Assembly (NCBI GenBank): GCA_029937635.1
Contig: JAPYPM010000165.1
Location: forward strand, 1 to 5,352
DNA: 5,352 nt
Direction: 5' to 3'
DNA from: Nitrospinaceae bacterium
GTDB lineage: Bacteria; Nitrospinota; Nitrospinia; Nitrospinales; VA-1
Shown: positions 1 to 4,594 of the stretch, one piece after another
Position numbering within the stretch: position 1 is the stretch's first letter
Layout of the letters: every line of letters begins with the position of its first letter
Program-made: the position numbers and the translations under genes
The notes under the pieces: model-generated
What the model was told of the DNA's origin: nothing
What the model saw: the letters and a program-made list of their open reading frames with translations, nothing else
Database searches by the model: none

Positions 1-57
1 ACACTAGACCCAGTTATCCAAAATATTATTGCCACAGCTATAAGGCTAAGAGTTTGA
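1..57 (+). CDS. possible C-terminal tail of a gene entering from the left
   Basis: Frame 1 is open from the first base and reads TLDPVIQNIIATAIRLRV, then TGA at 55-57. The composition (alternating hydrophobic and polar residues, ending in a basic stretch) looks like a C-terminal helix, and this stretch is less AT-rich than the spacer after it. Eighteen open codons can easily arise by chance, and I do not recognise the family. The call rests only on protein-like composition and position at the window edge. Confidence 0.25.
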   Translation, partial: TLDPVIQNIIATAIRLRV

Positions 58-556
58 GCAGCAAGACATGATTAAACTATTCAACAAAAAACATAAACAC
101 GGTTCCAATTTTTATTTAAACGGGCTCTATATCTTCGTTTGATGAAAGGGCAGTCACGTTTGTGTTATTGAGTAAATTATTTTTACTCCTAAATCAAGAC
201 GAATCAAATCTTCAACTACGCCACTCTCAAAGCTTCGCAATTAACTATTTTTCTACTGAGTAATTAATCTTTGGTTAATCAATAGCTAATATCCACAAGG
301 TAATATTTGCCTTTAATAAAATAAGAATTAATTCTATTCACAACATAGGAATACTATAATTCTGGTATTTATTTTGGTTTTATTATAAGAAAGTTTAAAA
401 ATTTTTTTGAAGAAGACTGATTGTATGGTCTATAAAAAAAGCTAATAAAAAAATAGTTAACCATTATAAAACTTAGAAAATAAAAAGTTTTACTAAATCT
501 CATTGAAATATTTAAAATCCAAATAGGAAAAAAGTCTATCAACTAATACTGATCTA
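58..556. other. AT-rich spacer without a recognisable gene
   Basis: About 500 bases with stops in all frames and no ORF with protein-like composition. A 24-codon frame from the ATG at 69 has no family resemblance. Visible elements are a 7-bp inverted repeat at 170-188, a 12-bp palindrome AGAATTAATTCT at 324-335, and an isolated TATAAT at 355-360 with no convincing -35 box or gene after it. Just beyond the small membrane gene, on the minus strand, a 4-bp stem (538-553) is followed by a run of six T (minus sense). This is a very weak candidate terminator for the 925-557 unit. Confidence 0.6.
170..188. repeat. 7-bp perfect inverted repeat (hairpin)
   Basis: GAGTAAA at 170-176 and TTTACTC at 182-188 pair perfectly around a 5-base loop. 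No T-run follows on either strand, so it is not a standard intrinsic terminator. Nothing nearby assigns it a role. Confidence 0.35.
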
Positions 557-694
557 TTATTTTTTTACCCACATCAATAATAAAGCTAGAACCATAACTG
601 TTGAAACAATGGTTAACGATTGCAGTACAAACCCAAAGACAAAGAAAAATGCTAAAATTGTATAAAACCACGCTTCAACCCTGTCCAAATCCAT
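557..694 (-). CDS. small hydrophobic membrane protein, 45 residues
   Basis: This short frame starts at ATG 694 and ends at TAA 559-557. The protein begins with an acidic MDLDRVE and then runs almost entirely hydrophobic from W9 to W42 (motifs AFFFVFGF and VLALLLMW) before a basic KK end. The hydrophobic run is about 34 residues, with a polar QS at 25-26. It could be one long or two short membrane helices forming a hairpin. It lies 21 bases after the ferredoxin stop on the same strand, so the two are probably co-transcribed. The upstream GGGGG is not a classic ribosome binding site, which fits translational coupling to the ferredoxin. I do not recognise the family. A membrane partner or anchor for the ferredoxin is a guess from context. 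Confidence that it is a real gene rests on the sustained hydrophobicity and the operon spacing. Confidence 0.6.
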   Translation of the reverse strand: MDLDRVEAWFYTILAFFFVFGFVLQSLTIVSTVMVLALLLMWVKK

Positions 695-715
695 TAACCC
701 AACCCCCGAACGAAT

Positions 716-925
716 TTAGGCTGACTCATATTTAATTACTTCAACAGGACAGGCATTGACTGCCTGCCAGATTTTATCTTCTAAGCTTGAATAGTCCACT
801 CCTTCTATCACTGTTGCACCTTTGATAAATTTTCCATGCTTTACTTTAAAAACTTCAGGGCAGATACTTTCAGACATACCACATGCAATACAACCTTTCT
901 CAATCCATACCTTCGTAATTGCCAC
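716..925 (-). CDS. small 4Fe-4S-type ferredoxin with Ser at one ligand position
   Basis: A low-potential electron carrier of about 69 residues, soluble, of the single-cluster ferredoxin type. From the GTG at 925 the protein reads VAITKVWIEKGCIAC and carries C12, C15, S18, C22-Pro and C59-Pro. The first group follows C-x2-C-x2-C-x3-C-P except that the third cysteine is serine. The second Cys-Pro near the C-terminus is the usual distal ligand. An upstream in-frame ATG (970) would add 15 residues. I prefer the GTG because AGGGAG lies five bases before it and because related ferredoxins, as I recall them, begin near xxITKVWIE. The substitution could mean a 3Fe-4S cluster, serine ligation, or use of C22. 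The gene leads a two-gene unit with the small membrane protein downstream. The redox partner is unknown. The ferredoxin family call is firm; the cluster type is not. Confidence 0.88.
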   Translation of the reverse strand: MAITKVWIEKGCIACGMSESICPEVFKVKHGKFIKGATVIEGVDYSSLEDKIWQAVNACPVEVIKYESA

Positions 926-930
926 AGTCT

Positions 931-937
931 CTCCCTT
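931..937 (-). promoter_or_regulatory. ribosome binding site deciding the GTG start of the ferredoxin
   Basis: On the minus strand AAGGGAG ends five bases before GTG at 925, a near-ideal Shine-Dalgarno and spacing. The longer ATG frame (970) has no comparable site before it. This favours the 69-residue form. Confidence 0.65.
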
Positions 938-1018
938 ATGTTTAAACCCATTAACAAAACTACCTAACATCCCATCTTAGAGGGTTTATTAACCTTCTTC
1001 AATGCATGAGATTCTCGC

Positions 1019-1099
1019 TCATTCATTTCTTTTACAAGACTTCAAAGTTAAGGTTTATAATTACGAAAAAAATAAAAATATATCTAATCATTCATTTCT
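1019..1099. repeat. pair of 12-base direct repeats upstream of the ferredoxin
   Basis: TCATTCATTTCT occurs at 1019-1030 and again at 1088-1099, 69 bases apart (start to start). On the minus strand it reads AGAAATGAATGA and lies 94-174 bases before the ferredoxin start. It could be a regulator site, but in such AT-rich DNA a pair of 12-mers may be chance. Confidence 0.3.
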
Positions 1100-1393
1100 A
1101 AAATGCTATTTCTTTCGTAACCATTCCATTCATGCTACATCTTCTATGAATCCTTTGAACGCAATGTTCTACGATTAAGAATCCAAAGTGTTCATCATAA
1201 AAATAAATTGGAAAGTGATAATAAAACTCCACTATGGATCAATACTAATCGTAAAAGAAGAAGTAATATAAAAGTAGTTATGGTAAAAATATTATAGCTA
1301 TATAAAAATATGCCTTTAAAGATTGCTTTAGTGTCTCGTGGTCAGGAGTTCCAAAGTTCAAATCTTCTCATTCAGAATATTAAATCAAGAGTT

Positions 1394-1419
1394 ATGGTAA
1401 TCCACCATCGGCTTTTTTT
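1394..1419 (+). terminator. weak candidate intrinsic terminator
   Basis: ATGGT (1394-1398) pairs with ACCAT (1404-1408) around a 5-base loop. After CGGC comes a run of seven T (1413-1419). The stem is short and separated from the T-run, and no convincing plus-strand gene lies upstream, so this may be fortuitous. Confidence 0.2.
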
Positions 1420-1504
1420 GTCTGTGCCAACTATACTTTAAACCACTAACTTGACCTACGATTAGGTAAAACCAAGTTTTCGATTTTTTTGACAAACTCT
1501 ATTC

Positions 1505-1590
1505 GCACTATACAACTTGCTGCGAGAGTGGCAGAAGTTGTAGCTTATGAATAACTTCCCGACAGGGATTTTGTCGATAGGGGAGTTGTG
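1505..1590 (-). ncRNA. candidate structured small RNA with two tandem hairpins
   Basis: Two strong hairpins lie ten bases apart in an otherwise AT-rich spacer. One (1511-1542) has an 8-bp stem TACAACTT/AAGTTGTA, a single bulged G at 1519, then CTGC/GCAG closing a 7-base loop. The other (1553-1587) has AACTTCCC pairing with GGGGAGTT (one G-T pair), then GACA/TGTC with a 4-base bulge GATA and a 7-base loop. The minus strand is preferred because a good promoter at 1597-1624 would place the RNA start near 1590, just before the second hairpin. There is no T-run after the hairpins on either strand, so they are not simple terminators and the 3' end is undefined. Alternatives are a structured 3' UTR of the 284-residue pentapeptide gene, which ends at 1640 on the same strand, or a plus-strand RNA. 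I do not recognise a known RNA family. Confidence 0.4.
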
Positions 1591-1596
1591 AGTGAG

Positions 1597-1624
1597 GTTA
1601 TATTAGAAAGACTTAAGCTATCAA
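1597..1624 (-). promoter_or_regulatory. candidate sigma-70-type promoter, minus strand
   Basis: Minus-strand TTGATA (1624-1619), a 16-bp spacer and TATAAC (1602-1597) form a good -35/-10 pair. The predicted start near 1590 falls immediately before the tandem hairpins. No protein gene follows for more than 650 bases on this strand, so the likely product is the hairpin RNA. Confidence 0.4.
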
Positions 1625-1639
1625 CCTACTAAATATATG

Positions 1640-2494
1640 TCAACTTAAGGGCCGAGACTTACACTCGAAGGTATCATCTGAAGTCCAAAAAATCTCAAGA
1701 TTAACCGGAACTTTTGTTTTTTTATCAATTATTGCCAGAGAAACCTCTTTCGGACAGAGATTAACAACTTGACTAAGATCAACTCCTGTGAGTTTAGTTT
1801 CTGAGAGCTTTACATCTTTAAAATTAGCACCCGTTAAGTTGGCTTTTCGAAGGTTGGACTCACTTAGGTTAGCCCCAGTTAAATTGGCACCACTCAAATT
1901 GACTCTTTTTAAATCAGTTTCAATTAAATTAGCATTAGACAAGTTGCTATCTCTAAGATCCGCATCGGCAATGTCAGCTCCATGACAGTCTGCTTGGCTA
2001 AAATCTGCCCCTTTTAAAATACACCGAGTCAAATTGGCTCCGCGGCTGTAGTAGCCTTCTCTCGTATATCGACCAGTTAACTTGGCACCTACAAAACTTA
2101 CTCCTGTAAGATTAGAATCAATTAAATTAGCTTCTATCAATGAACAGTGATTCAAATTTGATCCCGTTAAATCGACTGAAGACAGATTAGCTCCCATTAG
2201 ATCAGCTTCTATAAAGATTGACTCTAAAAGTTTAGCTTGAAAAAGTATTGTTTTAAACAATTTCGAGTTACTAAAATTAGCTCCACTTAAATCTGTTTTT
2301 GTAAAATCAGCTGAGTCTAGTTTTGCCGAAGAAAAATTTGAATTTATTAAATAGGCTTTTCTAAAATTAGTTGATATGAAATTTCCAAAACTAAAATCAA
2401 CACCTTCAAGATTTGCCTCGCTTAAATCTGCCGCGCTAAGATTTTTTTTAGATTTCTGCAACATGGCTAAATCATTTTTATCAATCACTGTCAT
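1640..2494 (-). CDS. pentapeptide-repeat protein, 284 residues
   Basis: The protein is almost wholly A(D/N)LXX-type pentapeptide repeats, which fold as a right-handed square beta-helix (Rfr fold). Central Leu/Phe residues recur every five from L19 to L139 (25 repeats). A break GRYTREGYYSRG around 141-152 shifts the register by one residue, and about 18 repeats follow from L155 to L240. The C-terminal 44 residues are non-repeat and contain VSLAIIDKKTKVP (251-263), a motif shared with the divergent pentapeptide protein at 2859-3371. No signal peptide or membrane segment is visible, so it is probably cytoplasmic. GAGGAT lies about 11 bases before the ATG. The gene follows the 39-residue membrane protein by 31 bases on the same strand and may share its transcript. 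The biochemical role of such proteins is mostly unknown. A few, such as MfpA and Qnr, mimic DNA and bind gyrase, but nothing here specifically supports that. Confidence 0.93.
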   Translation of the reverse strand: MTVIDKNDLAMLQKSKKNLSAADLSEANLEGVDFSFGNFISTNFRKAYLINSNFSSAKLDSADFTKTDLSGANFSNSKLFKTILFQAKLLESIFIEADLMGANLSSVDLTGSNLNHCSLIEANLIDSNLTGVSFVGAKLTGRYTREGYYSRGANLTRCILKGADFSQADCHGADIADADLRDSNLSNANLIETDLKRVNLSGANLTGANLSESNLRKANLTGANFKDVKLSETKLTGVDLSQVVNLCPKEVSLAIIDKKTKVPVNLEIFWTSDDTFECKSRPLS

Positions 2495-2525
2495 GGTCTA
2501 ACTATCCTCATTATTTTATTTATAA

Positions 2526-2645
2526 TTAGAGAGGGGCACGGGGTACAACGATCGTTTCACCACCTAGTCCTATGAAAAGCATCACGAATAATGCTAATAC
2601 TATTACTACGGCCAGACCTAAAACTATTTTAGATTTTTTACTCAT
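2526..2645 (-). CDS. small single-pass membrane protein, 39 residues
   Basis: A short frame starts at ATG 2645 and ends at TAA 2528-2526. It begins MSKKSK, has one clear hydrophobic helix from I7 to about G28 (core VVIVLALFVMLF), then a short tail GGETIVVPRAPL. The basic start predicts the N-terminus in the cytoplasm and the tail outside or in a lumen. It precedes the 284-residue pentapeptide gene by 31 bases on the same strand, suggesting an operon. The ribosome binding site is poor: GGGCGGAA lies 14-21 bases upstream. A 6-codon frame (ATG AAA AAT ACT TAT GAG TAA) starts in between and its stop overlaps this ATG, so coupling to a tiny leader is possible. I do not recognise the family. The typical single-pass architecture and operon spacing argue that it is real. 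Confidence 0.55.
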   Translation of the reverse strand: MSKKSKIVLGLAVVIVLALFVMLFIGLGGETIVVPRAPL

Positions 2646-2723
2646 AAGTATTTTTCATTTCCGCCCACAGAAGAAAATTTAAAAAATTAACATCGTTATA
2701 TGTTTTAATAAATTTTTTTTGCA

Positions 2724-2729
2724 ATTATA
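2724..2729 (-). promoter_or_regulatory. candidate -10 box for the small membrane / pentapeptide unit
   Basis: Minus-strand TATAAT lies about 80 bases before the ATG at 2645, within the 213-base divergent spacer. I see no matching -35 box at the right distance, and this stretch is almost pure A/T, so the match is weak evidence. Confidence 0.25.
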
Positions 2730-2798
2730 TATAATAAATAAAATGGCGCTAGCTTATATTTTTCTTTATTAGGATCCCACAAATTTAGGAAATTAATC

Positions 2799-2804
2799 TA
2801 TAAT
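2799..2804 (+). promoter_or_regulatory. candidate -10 box for the 170-residue pentapeptide gene
   Basis: A consensus TATAAT lies 54 bases before the ATG at 2859, giving a leader of about 48 bases. The -35 region is not recognisable. AGAGGA before the start (2849-2854) serves as the ribosome binding site. Confidence 0.4.
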
Positions 2805-2858
2805 TTAACATGAATATGAATTCTATAGAAATCGTTATTAATAGTAAAAGAGGAATAT

Positions 2859-3371
2859 ATGGCAAATTTAGATCAATTGAATCTCATTAAACAAGGAATC
2901 GAATCCTGGAACCAGTGGAGAGAAAAAAATCCTGACATTATACCCGATTTATCGGAATCAGACCTTAGACAGACTAACCTACAAAAAGCTAATCTGAGTC
3001 ACGCTAATCTTCAAAAAGCTAAACTACAGTTTTCAAACCTTACTGGAGCAGACCTTAAAGAAACCAACCTAAAAAAAGCCAAACTTCTAGAATCCAACCT
3101 TCAAAGTACAAACCTAAAAAATGCAAACCTTGAAGGCGCTAGTATGATGGAAGCAAATCTCCAATATGCAGATTTAGAAAATGCAAACCTTATAAACACA
3201 CAATTTAGTGAAGAGGTTTTATTTAACCAGACAAATCTTAAAGGGGCAAACCTTGAGGGGGCAACCGGTCTTTCTTCCAGTCAAATAAGCTTGGCAATCA
3301 AAGACAAACTAACAAAACTACCTGACTACCTTGAAGAAGAGATGGATGACGATTTTCTTTTGCAAATGTAA
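2859..3371 (+). CDS. pentapeptide-repeat protein with WNxWR N-terminus, 170 residues
   Basis: Residues 1-29 form a helical leader with the motif GIESWNQWREKNPD (13-26), an N-terminal segment I recall from many cyanobacterial pentapeptide-repeat proteins. From L31 to F116 a central Leu, Met or Phe recurs every five residues (18 repeats, four to five coils). After a one-residue shift, L127 and L132 continue the pattern. Residues 138-155 contain ISLAIKDKLTKLP, matching the tail of the protein encoded divergently at 1640-2494. The end is acidic (EEE 159-161, DDD 163-165). The start is supported by AGAGGA upstream. The protein is probably cytoplasmic and a beta-helix; partner and function are unknown. 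It ends 17 bases from the converging diiron-oxidase gene, with no clear terminator between them. Confidence 0.92.
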   Translation: MANLDQLNLIKQGIESWNQWREKNPDIIPDLSESDLRQTNLQKANLSHANLQKAKLQFSNLTGADLKETNLKKAKLLESNLQSTNLKNANLEGASMMEANLQYADLENANLINTQFSEEVLFNQTNLKGANLEGATGLSSSQISLAIKDKLTKLPDYLEEEMDDDFLLQM

Positions 3372-3388
3372 AGAGAAAGTAATAAAAA

Positions 3389-4456
3389 TCAGTAATTATT
3401 AATTTTGCGAATTGATCTAACGATAGATTTGACAGCTCTAGTACTTATAAATTTCTGTTGATCGTATCCCAAAATAACTTGCCAAGCCTGATCTGGATAT
3501 TTATTTACAAGAGGAACGGCTACTTTATTCAACATCCACTCGCCATGCCTAATATCTTCTTTTATATGCGTACTCCAATAACCTGTACCTGCTTCAGTTA
3601 AACCGATACGCTCTCCCGCCTTTTGGTAGTTTTGAAATGCAGAGGGAGCTGAAACCTCTATATAAAGCAATCCACCAACATATCTTAAATAATTCTTCTT
3701 TTTTTCTGAAAGCAAGAAACTATGATTAATATTTGCCAACACTTCCCAAGGAACAAGGTCAAAATAGGCTTCTGGAACAGTTTTCATATTTAATTCTTTT
3801 AACATGGTAATAAAATATGAAGAATGCTTGTGTGACAACTTACCACCACCGTATTCCTCCCAAAAAATTTTAGCAAGCATTAGCTGTATCTCGTTACCTA
3901 CTCCTCCTAAAACTCTAGAAAGCTGACTCGCCTCTACTAATCCGTCAAGGGACGAAATAGCTAACAACCTTTTATAACCACTCTGTAACATTTTATTTCT
4001 TAAAAAAAGGGTCTCTTCACTTGGCAGGGGATTTAAATCTTCATTGACTCTTTTATTTAAGGCTTCTTCAAGAGGTAAACATTCAAGTGAATCAGTTTGG
4101 ATGTGATTTAATTCCCATTTGGCCCACTCAGTTTCTATTTGTTTACTGAGAGAAAAAAGCGCTGTAGAGTCCTCATTAATATAATTTTGAATATCATCAA
4201 ACCAAAAAATATTTAAACGATTAATATAATAAAGAACTCGTTGAAGGAAAAGGTGAGCTCTATTGGAATAGTTATTCTTCTCATAAGCATTAACAAACGC
4301 AAAATTCAACAAATCCTCAAACTTAGCCATTAAATCAGGATTAAGCTTTAATGTGTTATCTAGATTATTATTTTTAATAAGTTCTACAAACTCTTCTTCC
4401 GTTTTTATATAATAGGAATTTAAGGATTCGTTGTCAGTAGGGATTAAAGTGGACAT
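3389..4456 (-). CDS. haem-oxygenase-like diiron oxidase (iron-containing redox enzyme), SznF-like ligand spacing
   Basis: A predicted oxygen-activating diiron enzyme of the HDO superfamily, 355 residues, cytoplasmic. Residues 1-145 are a helical N-terminal region; the HDO domain follows to about 330. Motifs are FWEEYGGG (198-205) with H209/H211, LLYIEVSAP (263-271) and HIKEDIRH (297-304), the last fitting the family's HxxxDxxH. Candidate ligands are E175, E201, H211, E267, H297, D301 and H304. Their spacing equals, residue for residue, the set I recall for the N-oxygenase SznF (E189, E215, H225, E281, H311, D315, H318). SznF has a C-terminal cupin; this protein ends where that would begin. 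Related HDOs hydroxylate amines or cleave C-C bonds, so the reaction here is unknown. The gene is divergent from an EgtD-type methyltransferase, which may share a pathway. The ATG at 4456 lacks a ribosome binding site on its strand. The family call is strong; the substrate is not known. Confidence 0.85.
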   Translation of the reverse strand: MSTLIPTDNESLNSYYIKTEEEFVELIKNNNLDNTLKLNPDLMAKFEDLLNFAFVNAYEKNNYSNRAHLFLQRVLYYINRLNIFWFDDIQNYINEDSTALFSLSKQIETEWAKWELNHIQTDSLECLPLEEALNKRVNEDLNPLPSEETLFLRNKMLQSGYKRLLAISSLDGLVEASQLSRVLGGVGNEIQLMLAKIFWEEYGGGKLSHKHSSYFITMLKELNMKTVPEAYFDLVPWEVLANINHSFLLSEKKKNYLRYVGGLLYIEVSAPSAFQNYQKAGERIGLTEAGTGYWSTHIKEDIRHGEWMLNKVAVPLVNKYPDQAWQVILGYDQQKFISTRAVKSIVRSIRKINNY

Positions 4457-4522
4457 AAAGAAATCAAGGAGGAATTAAAATACTTCAAAACAAGTTAAAA
4501 CTTAGAAAAAATTATATCTATC

Positions 4523-4536
4523 AATATTTAAATATT
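4523..4536. repeat. 14-bp AT-only palindrome in the divergent promoter region
   Basis: AATATTTAAATATT is a perfect palindrome overlapping the -10 box proposed for the diiron oxidase. It could be an operator shared by the two divergent genes. Being pure A/T in AT-rich DNA, it could also be chance. Confidence 0.3.
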
Positions 4537-4560
4537 AACAAACATAGTACTAAGCGTCAA
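4532..4560 (-). promoter_or_regulatory. candidate promoter of the diiron-oxidase gene
   Basis: Minus-strand TTGACG (4560-4555), a 17-bp spacer and TAATAT (4537-4532) form a near-consensus sigma-70 promoter. Transcription would start near 4525, giving a leader of about 70 bases. A second TATAAT (4516-4511, minus) follows TTGTTA by 19 bases and is a weaker alternative. No comparable plus-strand promoter for the methyltransferase is obvious. Confidence 0.5.
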
Positions 4561-4584
4561 ATTAAGATGACTTTAACAAATTAA

Positions 4585-4590
4585 AAGGAG
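4585..4590 (+). promoter_or_regulatory. ribosome binding site of the EgtD-type gene
   Basis: AAGGAG lies four bases before ATG 4595, a strong match with slightly short spacing. It fixes the start of the methyltransferase. Confidence 0.6.
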
Positions 4591-4594
4591 ACGC

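Larger units (their letters stand above)
926..1510. other. AT-rich spacer with no supported gene
   Basis: About 585 bases upstream of the ferredoxin with no convincing coding frame on either strand. A 43-codon plus-strand frame from ATG 1310 to TAA 1441 has no ribosome binding site and no family resemblance. The spacer holds a 12-base direct repeat (1019-1030 and 1088-1099) and a weak plus-strand hairpin with a T-run (1394-1419). The minus-strand promoter of the ferredoxin must lie here, but I see no clear -35/-10 pair. Confidence 0.5.

Noticed and set aside
1341..1376. tRNA-like stretch with AGTTCAAATC resembling a T-loop
   Set aside because: The T-stem pairs only three bases and no acceptor or anticodon stems can be formed around it, so it is not a tRNA gene and at best a decayed fragment.
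1310..1441. 43-codon plus-strand frame starting MPLKIALVSRGQ
   Set aside because: No ribosome binding site, no family resemblance, and its length is compatible with chance in this composition.
1471..1490. AAAAC / GTTTT hairpin followed by seven T
   Set aside because: A five-pair, mostly A/T stem with a 3-base loop is too weak to support a terminator, and there is no plus-strand gene before it.
1489..1514. Plus-strand TTGACA with TATACA as a promoter for the hairpin RNA
   Set aside because: The spacer is only 14 bp and the start would fall inside the first hairpin; the minus-strand promoter fits better.
1788..1985. 65-codon plus-strand frame rich in Leu, Lys and Ser
   Set aside because: It is the antisense shadow of the pentapeptide repeats encoded on the minus strand; its low-complexity pattern mirrors those repeats.
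3382..3404. AT-only inverted repeat between the converging genes (TAATAA / TTATTA)
   Set aside because: Six A/T pairs with no G+C stem and no proper T-run make it too weak to call a terminator; it also overlaps the end of the diiron-oxidase gene.
4467..4579. Strong plus-strand AAGGAGG followed by an open frame of about 36 codons
   Set aside because: No ATG, GTG or TTG start at a workable distance; only ATT or ATA codons follow, and the frame ends before the methyltransferase. Probably a chance match.
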